DNA from: a virus
Virus record (IMG/VR): IMGVR_UViG_3300045049_000305
Span: 1-25,749 of that record
Direction: 5' to 3' (one strand)
DNA: 25,749 nucleotides
In this document: piece after piece, positions 1 to 7,499 of the stretch
How the letters are laid out: each line of letters begins with the position of its first letter
How positions within the stretch are numbered: the first letter of the stretch is position 1
Notes under the pieces: generated by a model
The model's input: the letters and a program-made list of their open reading frames with translations, nothing else
Databases searched by the model: none
Told to the model about the DNA's origin: nothing
Translations under genes and position numbers: made by a program

Positions 1-869
1 GGTGCCTGCGTCCACAGCAGACGCACCACGGCGATCTCGACCTCGTTGCGCAGCACGGTGCACGACGTCGGCGCGCCGAGCGAACTGGCGGCGGACTGGA
101 TGTCCCAGTTCTTCGTCTGCCAGCCGCCCCCGGTGTACGCCGACACCTGGAGCACACCGTTGCTCGTCAACGGGGTAACACGGACGAGGGAGTTGTGCAG
201 CGTCCACCCGGTCGCCGCCACGCTGTAGTTGATGCCAGCCCGCTCCAGCGAGTTCTGGTCAATGAACCGCACCCGGCCGTTGAGGTAGGAGCCGACCGGG
301 CAGCCCCACCGCGGGTTGTAGCCGGTCTGGAGTCGCCGGTAGACGGTCATTGCCCCGTCGCTGCCGGTTCGGGTCACTGTGGACGGCTGGGACGGTCCGG
401 CCCAGTACGCGTAGTGCCCTATCGGCGGGCAGTGCCACCGCTCCCCCGTCGCGCTGAAGCTGTTGTTGCGGGCGGTCGCACCGGTCAACCTGGACTCCAG
501 GTCGACCTCGGTGTCCGTGCCGACCCGGATGAGGTTCGCCGACCAGTCGCACGTGATGAGCTCGCCCGTCCAGTTCATCAACGCGGCCTGCGCCGCGGTG
601 AGCCGGTAGTAGCCGTTCCGGTCCTGCTTGTTCGTGAACGTCACCGGCTGGATCGAACTGCCGGCCATACCGGTCAGGTCGTCCTCGACCTGCGCCAGCG
701 CCGCCACCGACAGGCCAGCCGACGGCGCGGTGGAGGCGTTCACCTCCTGCCCGGTCAACGCGAGGGTGCGGCCGGTGGCGTTGGTCGAGTCGACCGCGTC
801 CGTGGCCGTCGTGATGGCCTCCCGCAACGACAATCGGCCGATCTGCGTGGTCCCGAAGTTCGTGGTCAT
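1..869 (-). CDS. Distal tail / minor tail protein (3' end beyond window)
   Basis: An open frame starts with ATG at 869 and runs without a stop to base 1, so at least 289 residues are visible and the C terminus is missing. The start overlaps the tape-measure stop in an ATGA junction, which supports it. The protein begins MTTNFGTTQIGRLSLREA and is rich in Thr, Trp, Tyr and Gly with beta-type alternation, for example around NGYYRLTAAQAALMNWTGE and AYTGGGWQTKNWD. Position directly after the tape measure is where siphoviruses encode the distal tail (Dit) or first minor tail protein, which forms the baseplate hub at the tail tip. I recognise no specific domain, so the role is inferred from order. 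It could also be a larger minor tail protein with host-binding parts farther on. Confidence 0.75.
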   Translation of the reverse strand, partial: MTTNFGTTQIGRLSLREAITTATDAVDSTNATGRTLALTGQEVNASTAPSAGLSVAALAQVEDDLTGMAGSSIQPVTFTNKQDRNGYYRLTAAQAALMNWTGELITCDWSANLIRVGTDTEVDLESRLTGATARNNSFSATGERWHCPPIGHYAYWAGPSQPSTVTRTGSDGAMTVYRRLQTGYNPRWGCPVGSYLNGRVRFIDQNSLERAGINYSVAATGWTLHNSLVRVTPLTSNGVLQVSAYTGGGWQTKNWDIQSAASSLGAPTSCTVLRNEVEIAVVRLLWTQA

Positions 870-3800
870 GAGTACTGGCCCTCCACGACTCGCAGGGCGT
901 TGCGGAGCTCGAAGACCATCTTTCGGGCGTTGGCGGTCATCGCGTTCGGGTCGGTGAGGTCGACGATCCCGGTCACGTTGACGTTCTCGATCGTGATGCC
1001 GCCCTGCCCGGCCGTGGTCGACGAAGTCGCGCCGGCCAGGCCCTGAGCGGACACGAGCGGCGCGCCGCCGGACACCATCACGCCCCGCGCCGCGGCGAGC
1101 ACACCAGCCGCCATGGTCCGCGACGCGGCGACGGCCTGACCCTGCGTCTGCTGCATACCCACCACGAGGCCGGTCGGGATGTGTTGGCCCACCTCTTCGG
1201 CCATCACCCGCGACGGCGACGAGATCCCCAGGGCGTCCTTGATTGGGCCCGGGATCACGCTCTTGATCCAGCCCCACACGTGGTCATAGAGCCACTGGCC
1301 CATGCCCTCGATGCCGTGCCAGATGCCCTCGACGATGTTCTTGCCGATGTCAAAGATGCCGGAGATCGCGTCCCACACCGCGCGCACAGCGCCCTTGACG
1401 ATGTCGACGATCGCGTTCCAGATGCCGCCGAACACGTCCTTGATGCCCTGCCACACCTGGCCCCAGTTGCCGGAGATGATGCCGGTGACGACCTCGATCA
1501 CGCCCTTGATCACCTGCATGACGTCCTTGACGATGTCGGCGATCGACCCGAACACGTCCTTCACGACGGGCAACAGCGCCTTGATCACCGGGACCAGGAT
1601 GTCCACGATGATCTGTATCAGCGGCTGGATCACTGGCACCAGATCCGAGATCAGCTGAGCCACGAGCCGCAGGATCGGCATCAGAGCCTGGAGGATGTCC
1701 AGCAGCGGCGGGATCGCGGCCTGCACGATCTGCATCAGCGCCGGGAACAGCGGCGCCGCTGCCTGGAACACGCCCTGCATCAGCTGGCCCCAGGCGTCCA
1801 GGATCGGCATCAGCGCGGGGAACACGCCGGACACCGCGTTCGCGACGGTAGTGATTAGCTGGACGAGGATCGGCAGCAGCGGCGAGATCGCCGTCCACAC
1901 CGCGCTGAACGCGGTCGATAGTGCCTGGCCGACGACGTGCGCCAGCTGGGTCACCACGTTGATGATCGGCGGCAGGATCGGCAGCAACCCAACCAGTAGC
2001 TTCGCGACGAAGTCGGTGATGGGTGGGATCAGCTGCAGGATCGCGCCGACCAGCTGACCGAACGCCGGCATCGCCGGGGCGAGCGCCTTGAGCACGGAGT
2101 CGAGCTGCTGGGCCACCACGGTCAGCACCGGGCCGAGCGCGGCCAGAACCGGCTTCAGCAGGGCGACGATCATGTTGGCCAGGTCGGAGATCACCGGAAC
2201 CAGCGCGGCGAACACCGGCGCGAACGCCTGCGCGATCAGCGTCACCAGCTGGCCGAGCGGCGCGCCGAGACTGCCGATGGCCTGCCCCAGCGACTGCAAC
2301 ATCGACCCCAGCGGGGCCATCGCCGGCGCCAGCGCGGCCATCATCTGGTTGAGGCCGCCACCGATCGCGTTCAGCCCGGCACCCAGGCCGGACGTCACCG
2401 GCCCGGCGACCGAGCCGAGCTGCACGAGCCCGGTGAACACCTGGCCCAAGCCGCCGAGCAGCCCCTGAAACAGCGGGACGGCGTTGGCGAACAGCGCCTG
2501 CAACTGGCCCTGGAACAGCGGCGTCTTGAACAGGTTCCCCGCCTGCACCGCAGCGTCCGAGAACACGTGCCCCATGGACGCGATGCCAGCGTTGAAGATG
2601 GGGAACAAGCCCACGGAGTCCTTGAGCATGGTGGTCATGCCCGGCAGGAAGCTGTTCTCCGAGGTGGCCTTCAGCCCGTCCACCAACGGTTTCATCGACA
2701 GCAGCTGGTTGACGAAGTCTCGGCCGGCCGGGGTCAGCTTCGCCATAGCCGCCGCGAACTGGCTGGCGGCACCGGCGGACTGCGCGGCTTGCGCCGCTTG
2801 CTGTGCCTCCGTGTCGGCGAGGTTCTGCTGCGCCTTCGCCACCGCTTCGGCGGCGTCGGCTTCCTGCCGGGAGGCGTCGACCTGCGCCTTGGTCAGCGCC
2901 TCCTGCGCGTTCTGCACGCCCTCGTTCGCGGAGATCAGGGAGTTCTTGGCGTCAACGACTTGCTTGTCGCCCTCGACGCCCTTGGCATTGGCGTCGGCGG
3001 CCTGCTGTCGGACCTGCTCGTCGCGCTGCTTCAGGTCGTCGAGCTGCTGCTGGGCGTTCTTGACGTCGTACTCGGCCTGCCGCTTCTCCAGATCCGTGGA
3101 CAGCGGGTTGGCCAGGACCTGCTTGAGTCGCTGCTGCGCCTGCTCGACGGCGAGGCTCGCGCCCTCCTCGTTGACGGCCATGTCGCTCACCTGTTGGTTG
3201 AGCGACTCGATCTGCTGCTGGGCGGCCTTCCGGGCGTCGGTGAGGTTCTGCGTCGCGATCTGGTCCTGCCGCTGCGCATCCGTGACCCGCTGCTCGGCCT
3301 GCGCGATGGACAGCGCGGCGTCCTCGTACACGCGGGCCTGCTGCTTCTGGGCGTCCGCGATCGCCTGCTGCGCGTTGCGGATCGCGATCGCGTTGCTGAG
3401 CTGGGTCGAGGCCGCAGAGTTCGACGCCGACGCGGCGGCCTTCTGGTCCGCCGAGTATCCCTTCAGCGCCTCCGATACACCGTGGAACGCGAACCCGATC
3501 CCAGCGAGCGCCGCGCCAGCCCCTGCTGCGGCTGGTCCGATCGCCGCGATGGCCGCAGCCGCAACAGCCGCGAGCGCCGGGATGGCGCCGAGTCCCATCG
3601 CCGCGAACCCGCCGATCCCCGCGAGCGGCCCGGACAGGCTGGATGCCGAGAAGCCCGCCTTGTCCACTGACGACGATGCCTGCTCGGCCTTCGTCTTGAC
3701 GTCGTCCAAGCCGGAGCCGTCGCCCTGGATGGCGACCCGCTTGGCCTTCAAGGTGTCGACGCGCGCGTTGAGCTGATCCAGCTTCGCCTCGGCGGCCGCG

Positions 3801-4288
3801 ATGTCGGCGTCCACCTTCGGGGAGGCCCGCTTGGCGTCGAGCTCCTGGATCTTCAGCTGGACGCGTTCCAGGTTGATGTTCGCGGCCTGGATGTCGGCGT
3901 CGACCTTCGGCGATGGCCGCTCCTGGTTCAGCTCCTCCAGCTTCGCCGTGATCTGCTGGGCCTTCAGCTCCGCGGCGGCGATCTCGACGTCGATCTTCGG
4001 GTCGGTCTTGCGGGACTTCAGGTCGTCCAGCCGTGCCTTGACCTGGTCGATCTGGGCGGTGGCGGCAGCGATGTTCGCGTCGATCGTCGCCGTGGCGCGC
4101 TTGTTGTCGATCCGCGTGCGGACTTCGTCGGCCTTCGTCTCGGCGGGGGCCACATCCGCGTCCACCTTGATCTCGGCTGGTGCCTTGCCGCGCACCTTGG
4201 CTTCGATCTTGGCCAGGTCGTCCTCCGTCGAGTCCTTCAGCTTGACCTCGACGTACGCCTCGGCGATCTTGAAGCCGTCGCCGGCCAT
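866..4288 (-). CDS. Tape measure protein
   Basis: This 1140-residue protein is the longest in the window and lies in the standard place between the tail assembly chaperones and the distal tail gene. Residues about 40-186 are a charged, coiled-coil-like array of 30-residue repeats. Residues about 215-270 are strongly hydrophobic (Ala/Gly/Ile-rich). Residues about 290-500 are Gln/Ala/Asp-rich coiled coil. The C-terminal half alternates hydrophobic runs of the PLLPILVQLI type and ends in a Gly/Trp-rich part. This is the usual make-up of tape measure proteins, which set tail length and take part in DNA delivery. ATG at 4288 follows GGAGGTGA by a few bases. At about 0.15 nm per helical residue the tail could be up to roughly 170 nm; that figure is inference. 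The C terminus shows no obvious peptidase domain. Confidence 0.95.
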   Translation of the reverse strand: MAGDGFKIAEAYVEVKLKDSTEDDLAKIEAKVRGKAPAEIKVDADVAPAETKADEVRTRIDNKRATATIDANIAAATAQIDQVKARLDDLKSRKTDPKIDVEIAAAELKAQQITAKLEELNQERPSPKVDADIQAANINLERVQLKIQELDAKRASPKVDADIAAAEAKLDQLNARVDTLKAKRVAIQGDGSGLDDVKTKAEQASSSVDKAGFSASSLSGPLAGIGGFAAMGLGAIPALAAVAAAAIAAIGPAAAGAGAALAGIGFAFHGVSEALKGYSADQKAAASASNSAASTQLSNAIAIRNAQQAIADAQKQQARVYEDAALSIAQAEQRVTDAQRQDQIATQNLTDARKAAQQQIESLNQQVSDMAVNEEGASLAVEQAQQRLKQVLANPLSTDLEKRQAEYDVKNAQQQLDDLKQRDEQVRQQAADANAKGVEGDKQVVDAKNSLISANEGVQNAQEALTKAQVDASRQEADAAEAVAKAQQNLADTEAQQAAQAAQSAGAASQFAAAMAKLTPAGRDFVNQLLSMKPLVDGLKATSENSFLPGMTTMLKDSVGLFPIFNAGIASMGHVFSDAAVQAGNLFKTPLFQGQLQALFANAVPLFQGLLGGLGQVFTGLVQLGSVAGPVTSGLGAGLNAIGGGLNQMMAALAPAMAPLGSMLQSLGQAIGSLGAPLGQLVTLIAQAFAPVFAALVPVISDLANMIVALLKPVLAALGPVLTVVAQQLDSVLKALAPAMPAFGQLVGAILQLIPPITDFVAKLLVGLLPILPPIINVVTQLAHVVGQALSTAFSAVWTAISPLLPILVQLITTVANAVSGVFPALMPILDAWGQLMQGVFQAAAPLFPALMQIVQAAIPPLLDILQALMPILRLVAQLISDLVPVIQPLIQIIVDILVPVIKALLPVVKDVFGSIADIVKDVMQVIKGVIEVVTGIISGNWGQVWQGIKDVFGGIWNAIVDIVKGAVRAVWDAISGIFDIGKNIVEGIWHGIEGMGQWLYDHVWGWIKSVIPGPIKDALGISSPSRVMAEEVGQHIPTGLVVGMQQTQGQAVAASRTMAAGVLAAARGVMVSGGAPLVSAQGLAGATSSTTAGQGGITIENVNVTGIVDLTDPNAMTANARKMVFELRNALRVVEGQYS
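3731..4171 (-). repeat. 30-residue (90-bp) tandem repeats in tape measure N terminus
   Basis: Residues 40-186 of the tape measure contain nearly five consecutive units with a 30-residue period. The best units start PKIDVEIAAAELKAQQ, PKVDADIQAANINLER and PKVDADIAAAEAKLDQ, and a further one starts ATIDANIAAATAQIDQ. Each unit has the pattern PKhDxxIAAAxxxhxxhxxxhxxLxxxRxx, so it is probably a helical hairpin or coiled-coil unit. The repeat is clearer in protein than in DNA. Confidence 0.85.
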
Positions 4289-4307
4289 TCGCTGTCACCT
4301 CCCTCCG

Positions 4308-4987
4308 TCAGTCGACGATTCCGGGGAACTGGGCCTTGAACTGGTCGAGCGGGATCACGTCCGCGCCGGCTGCTCGCTGCTGCTGTGGCTCGCGCGTTGG
4401 TGGCTGGTAGGTCTCTTCCTCGTCCTGGAGATGCCGGTACCGGGCGGCCATGACCCCGTCGTACGCGAAGACCCGGCGGGCCAGGTTGAAGAACCGCGGC
4501 CCGTCGATGTCGGCGGCGTCCAGGTCGATGCCGTAGCAGGCAAGGAAGTCGGCGTCGAGGTCATCGAGGTAATCCGGTATCCAGGCGATCTCCTCTAGGC
4601 GCTCGCCGAGCGTCCTTTTGGGACGTCCAGCGCGCCCATGGCCTGCTTGACCACGATCTGCATGAGCTGCTCCAGATGCTCGGGTTCGAGATCGGGGTAG
4701 TTGACGAGCGCGTCGTACGCTTCCTCGCCGATGACCTCTTCGAGCAGCTCGGCGGAGGCGACGTCGAGGCCCTGCCTGCGCATGGTGCGGATCACCCGCA
4801 GGCCCAGGTTGGGCGGGAACCGTCGGGGGATGGTGAACTCACGGCCATCCAGGGTGAATAGGACGGCGCGCTCCTCCGGCGCCCGGTCCTCCGGCCGCTT
4901 GGTGGTGAGGTGCAGCGGCTCGAAGTCGCCGTTGTCGACGACGCGCACTGGGGTCTTGCGCTTGACGGTGCGGGCGTTGCTGGCCAT
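4308..4987 (-). CDS. Tail assembly chaperone, frameshifted (GT-type) fusion
   Basis: A -1 slip on CCCAAAA (4622 to 4616) joins residues 1-124 of the short chaperone to a 102-residue extension read from 4616 down to a TGA at 4308-4310, giving about 226 residues. The extension reads RTLGERLEEIAWIPDYLDDL, then LDADFLACYGIDLDAADID, RFFNLARRVFAYDG and a Gln/Pro-rich tail ending FPGIVD. The acidic DxxxxYGxDL core followed by an aromatic F-F-N-L-A-R-R stretch is the pattern seen in actinophage T-frame products. The extension ends 19 bases before the tape measure start and has no ATG or ribosome site of its own near its beginning. The fusion is expected at low frequency relative to the short form and recruits major tail subunits to the tape measure. 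Confidence 0.88.
4595..4987 (-). CDS. Tail assembly chaperone, short (G-type) product
   Basis: This 130-residue protein starts with ATG at 4987 behind AAGGAG. It sits between the major tail protein and tape measure, where siphoviruses encode the paired tail assembly chaperones that bind the tape measure during tail building. Its central part (FTIPRRFPPNLGLRVIRTMR, then EEVIGEEAYDALV and LEQLMQIVVKQAMG) is a helical layout typical of actinophage G-type chaperones, which carry a hydrophobic C-terminal helix before the frameshift. The in-frame stop (TAG) comes six codons after the slippery heptamer CCCAAAA. No separate start is evident for the downstream T frame. Function is assigned by position, size and the frameshift. 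Confidence 0.9.
   Translation of the reverse strand: MASNARTVKRKTPVRVVDNGDFEPLHLTTKRPEDRAPEERAVLFTLDGREFTIPRRFPPNLGLRVIRTMRRQGLDVASAELLEEVIGEEAYDALVNYPDLEPEHLEQLMQIVVKQAMGALDVPKGRSASA
4616..4622 (-). promoter_or_regulatory. Programmed -1 ribosomal frameshift slippery site CCCAAAA
   Basis: On the minus strand the zero frame reads GTC CCA AAA GGA. The heptamer C CCA AAA fits the canonical X XXY YYZ rule in exactly the right phase. A -1 shift opens the 102-codon T frame; without it, translation stops at TAG six codons later. I could not assign a clear downstream pseudoknot by eye. Confidence 0.9.
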
Positions 4988-5013
4988 GGCGGGCTCCTTG
5001 CTGTGGCGGGGGT

Positions 5014-5046
5014 TGCGCGGCCGGGCGCTCGGTTCCCGGCCGCGCA
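5014..5046 (-). terminator. Strong hairpin after major tail protein gene
   Basis: The arms TGCGCGGCCGGG and CCCGGCCGCGCA are a perfect 12-bp inverted repeat around a 9-base loop. The hairpin begins a few bases after the major tail protein stop and ends before the chaperone ribosome site. There is no T run after it, which is common for actinobacterial terminators. It probably reduces readthrough from the abundant major tail transcript into the chaperone and tape measure genes. Confidence 0.7.
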
Positions 5047-5049
5047 GGA

Positions 5050-5613
5050 TCAGGCGGTCTGGTCGACGACGTGCACGATCGCGATCGACGGGGACACGTA
5101 GTGCGCGCCGAACTGGACAGGGATGAACGTCTGCTTGTCCTTGCTGTACTGGGACTCGACCTTGCTGACGTTCAGCACCCGGCGGGCGATCACCCTGCGC
5201 CGGAACGCATTGCCGGGCGCGTAACCGTCCATGATCGCCGCGAAGTAGTTCGGCTGCGTCGCGCTGGTGACGTTCAGTGGCTCCAGCGAGGAGTAGTTCG
5301 CCCCGGTCGCCGAGGTACCACCGTTGATCGCCTGCTGCAGGTTGACCAGGGTGGGCTCGGCGAGGTTGGTCTCCAGGGTGATCTCGCGGCTCGTGAGCCG
5401 CCGCCCGACGACGTCAACGAGCTGGTCGCACTGGAGCATCGCGAACTTCTGGTCGACGGACACCTTCACGCCACCGTCGGTGCCACCCACGTCGGTCCAC
5501 GCCGACGCGGCCGGCGCCGAGTTGACGGCGGAGTCGAGGGGCTCGGTCGCGCCGAACAGGCCGGTGTAGAGCGTGCCCGGCCCCATCGTGAGGTTGCTCG
5601 CGGTCACGGACAT
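5050..5613 (-). CDS. Major tail protein (tube)
   Basis: This 187-residue protein starts with ATG at 5613 behind a perfect AGGAGG six bases upstream. A longer upstream frame exists but has no support. The N terminus MSVTASNLTMGPGTLYTG, the VGGTDGGVKVSVDQ segment, the DVVGRRLTSREITLETN strand pair and the later aromatic strands are the beta-rich layout of phage tail tube proteins. Position just before the chaperones and tape measure, and the strong hairpin after its stop, fit the most abundant tail protein. It forms the hexameric tube that DNA travels through. Confidence 0.9.
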   Translation of the reverse strand: MSVTASNLTMGPGTLYTGLFGATEPLDSAVNSAPAASAWTDVGGTDGGVKVSVDQKFAMLQCDQLVDVVGRRLTSREITLETNLAEPTLVNLQQAINGGTSATGANYSSLEPLNVTSATQPNYFAAIMDGYAPGNAFRRRVIARRVLNVSKVESQYSKDKQTFIPVQFGAHYVSPSIAIVHVVDQTA

Positions 5614-5623
5614 GGTCCGCCTC

Positions 5624-5911
5624 CTACTTCTTCTTGCCGGACTTGATGCCGGTGACGTTGATCGACGGGTACTTGCGCGCCACGCGCTGCTGGATCTGCT
5701 TCTGCTGCGCCGGGGTCGCGTTCTTGGCGGCGCGGCCGAGAGCGGCGCGCGCGTGCGCTGCGTCATCCAGGCGGTACTTCTTCTGCTTGGGCAGACCGAA
5801 GTCGGAGGCCGGCATCTTCGCCCGGCCGCCCTTGGTGTTCTTCTTCGCGTTCGCCGCCTTGGACAGTGGCGACTTCATCGGCTGCCCGTTGTGCCTGCTC
5901 TTGCCGGCCAT
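5624..5911 (-). CDS. Small basic phage protein, LP.....KKY..DDAAHARAAL type
   Basis: This 95-residue protein is very rich in Lys, Arg and Ala. After a basic N terminus (MAGKSRHNGQPMKSPLSKAA) it has a conserved-looking core, GLPKQKKYRLDDAAHARAAL, followed by QQRVARKYPSINV. I have seen the pattern of an LP-K-Y-D-AHAR-A segment ending in RKYP in many phage and prophage proteins of unknown function, some small and some within larger structural proteins; that family match is from memory. ATG at 5911 follows GAGGAG. It lies ten bases upstream of the major tail gene. A role in DNA or RNA binding or as a minor virion protein is possible but not shown. Confidence 0.75.
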   Translation of the reverse strand: MAGKSRHNGQPMKSPLSKAANAKKNTKGGRAKMPASDFGLPKQKKYRLDDAAHARAALGRAAKNATPAQQKQIQQRVARKYPSINVTGIKSGKKK

Positions 5912-5923
5912 CTCCTCGTCTCC

Positions 5924-6169
5924 TCAGCTCGCGTCTCGGAACTGGTGCCGGTTCAGGTCGCCGTCCAGGTCGAACTGGACCGTGGCGTAGTCGGGGTGCA
6001 TCGCCAGCGGGATGCACTGCGACTCGGGGATGTCGGCCGGCACATCCACGACCCGCGTGCCGGGGTGCATGAACTCCATCTGCCGCCGGTTGTGGTGCGT
6101 GATGATCAGCCCGTTGTAGGTGAGCATCTGTCGGGAGATGGCCCCGTACAGGGCGAAGCGGTCGCTCAT
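5924..6169 (-). CDS. Small hypothetical protein in tail module
   Basis: This 81-residue protein (MSDRFALYGAISRQMLTYNG...) starts with ATG at 6169 in an ATGA overlap with the tail terminator stop, which makes this start more likely than the longer upstream frame. It ends 12 bases before the ribosome site and start of the next small gene. It has no membrane segment and no motif I recognise. Its middle part (HPGTRVVDVPADIPESQCIP) looks like beta strands and turns. Because it is translationally coupled to the tail terminator it probably serves tail or neck assembly, but no function can be named. Confidence 0.75.
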   Translation of the reverse strand: MSDRFALYGAISRQMLTYNGLIITHHNRRQMEFMHPGTRVVDVPADIPESQCIPLAMHPDYATVQFDLDGDLNRHQFRDAS

Positions 6170-6636
6170 GACTGGTCCACCCAATTCAGCGCGAGGTCGA
6201 AGGTGTACGAGGCGTAGAGGCCGATGTCGCCGTAGGACCGGCGCGGCTCGGTCACCACGTACGCCGACAGCACCCGGGCGTTCGGGTAGCCGGCTGGCAG
6301 CGTGAGGAGCCGCGGCACGTTGCGGAGTTCCGCGTCGGTGCGCGGGTAGCAGGCTCGGACGATGCATTCGGCGAGGTAGTTCGCCTTGTTCCACGGCGGC
6401 TTGGTGGACTGGGGCTTGCACGCCCAGGTGTCCACGGTGACGACCGGCTGACGCAGGGCGTTGTCCAGCACCGGCCGGCCGCCGCTCGTGCGCACCGTGA
6501 CGAACCCGGACGCTGCCCAGGTGCTGTTGTCGGACGGCAGTTGGCTGGCGACCATGGCCGGCGTCAGCCCGGTCACGCCGCCGAGCCAGGCGACCGCCAC
6601 CAGGTCCGTGTTCGCGCGCAGCACCGGGGACGTCAC
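6166..6636 (-). CDS. Tail terminator protein
   Basis: This 156-residue protein starts with GTG at 6636 in a GTGA overlap with the DUF1003 gene. It opens with a helix (VAVAWLGGVTGLTPAMVASQ) and continues with beta strands (FVTVRTSGGRPVLDNALRQP, VVTVDTWACKP) and later YVVTEPRRSYGDIGLYAS. The order of an N-terminal helix and then strands including TVRTxGG and VxVDTWA is the familiar layout of actinophage tail terminators (lambda gpU-like fold). This protein caps the tail tube and joins it to the head. Its position between the neck proteins and the major tail protein fits that role. Confidence 0.82.
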   Translation of the reverse strand: MTSPVLRANTDLVAVAWLGGVTGLTPAMVASQLPSDNSTWAASGFVTVRTSGGRPVLDNALRQPVVTVDTWACKPQSTKPPWNKANYLAECIVRACYPRTDAELRNVPRLLTLPAGYPNARVLSAYVVTEPRRSYGDIGLYASYTFDLALNWVDQS

Positions 6637-7097
6637 GACGCACCGCCGACCTGCGCACGAAGCGCCTTCACCTCGGCCAGGAGTGCCGCGTGGTCGGCGC
6701 GCATCTCGGCGATGATCTGACCCTGCTGCACCACGAGCTGCTTGGTGTCCCGGTTGACCTGGTAGTCCGACGCCGCCGCTATGGCCGACACCTGGTCACT
6801 GCGCTTGGCCGCGATCAGCAGGATCGCGCCCTGGAGCGCGGCCACGCAGGACAGCACGAGGTTGAGGAGGATGAACGGGTACGGGTCGAAGCCCTGGCTG
6901 CCGTTGAAGGCCATCCACAGGGCGAGGAACGCGATGGCCGCGAACACGAAGCCCCACGAGCCCATGCCGTTGCGCATCCGGTCCGCAGCCCGCTCACCGA
7001 GGGACAGCTGGTCGTGCGACGGCACCACCGGGTGGTGTCGCCAGTGGTCGGTCATCGCGAAGTACTCGCGGACGAAGGCATGCCAGGCGCGGCGCAT
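6633..7097 (-). CDS. DUF1003-family two-helix membrane protein
   Basis: This protein of about 154 residues contains the DUF1003 signature: GERAADRM near residues 34-41, GSWGFVF near 46-52, FDPYPFILLNLVLS at 70-83 and a DYQVNRDTKQ segment at 111-120. Two membrane helices are visible (about 48-66 and 75-97), followed by a coiled-coil-like C terminus. ATG at 7097 overlaps the previous stop (TGATG); a GTG at 7100 is the other option. The DUF1003 family is common in bacterial chromosomes and its function is not established. Finding it fused by overlaps into the neck cassette, between a gp10-like protein and the tail terminator, is unusual. It could be an injection-related or envelope protein, a holin-like protein, or cargo. 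No function is claimed. Confidence 0.88.
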   Translation of the reverse strand: MRRAWHAFVREYFAMTDHWRHHPVVPSHDQLSLGERAADRMRNGMGSWGFVFAAIAFLALWMAFNGSQGFDPYPFILLNLVLSCVAALQGAILLIAAKRSDQVSAIAAASDYQVNRDTKQLVVQQGQIIAEMRADHAALLAEVKALRAQVGGAS

Positions 7098-7429
7098 CAC
7101 TCACCCCGCTGCCGATAGAGGGCCGGGCGCATGAAGTCCTGCGGCGGCTGGACGCGGCCCGTGTCGTGTTTCCTGCCGTCACGGCCGCGATAGACGATCC
7201 GGTGGCCCTCGTTGACGTACACCGAGTAGTCGACGTCCTTCGACCCGATCCGCACTGTGCTGTCGTCGGTCAGGCCGTAGTCCAGCGAGGCGACGAGCCG
7301 GCCCGTGTCGACAGGGCAACCGGCCTGCATGTCCGAGAGGATCTGCGGCCCGATCTTCTCGTCGAGCAGCTTCGTGCTGGCCTCGGCCACGTGCTCGTGC
7401 CAGCCCTGCGCTACGCGGAACTCGGCCAC
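7097..7429 (-). CDS. HK97 gp10-like neck / tail completion protein
   Basis: This 110-residue protein starts with GTG at 7429 behind GGGAGGTGAGGAAAC. It has an N-terminal helix, then the segment CPVDTGRLVASLDYGL, then VDYSVYVNEGHRI, and ends PPQDFMRPALYRQRGE. The combination of PVDTGxLxxSL, YxxYVxxGH and a C-terminal FMRPAL helix is the signature of the HK97 gp10-like family. These proteins complete the tail end or neck and join it to the head connector. Its location right after the head closure gene agrees with this. The ending FMRPAL is well preserved. Confidence 0.88.
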   Translation of the reverse strand: MAEFRVAQGWHEHVAEASTKLLDEKIGPQILSDMQAGCPVDTGRLVASLDYGLTDDSTVRIGSKDVDYSVYVNEGHRIVYRGRDGRKHDTGRVQPPQDFMRPALYRQRGE

Positions 7430-7499
7430 GTTTCCTCACCTCCCAACGCCTCTACAGCGGTCGGTCATCCGTATGCGGTTGTGCGGAGCGCGCGCCCAT

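Noticed and set aside
195-1046. Plus-strand open frame at the left end
   Set aside because: It is opposite the distal tail gene, which has the coupled start at 869 and no stop to the window edge.
2484-3776. Long plus-strand open frame opposite the tape measure gene
   Set aside because: Cys/Ser/Ala-rich translation without domains, a typical antisense shadow of a GC-rich, Ala/Gln-rich gene; the minus frame is clearly coding.
4355-4564. 69-codon minus-strand open frame between the chaperone and tape measure
   Set aside because: It is Thr/Ser/Pro-rich noise in the wrong frame; the -1 frame from the slippery site gives the plausible T extension.
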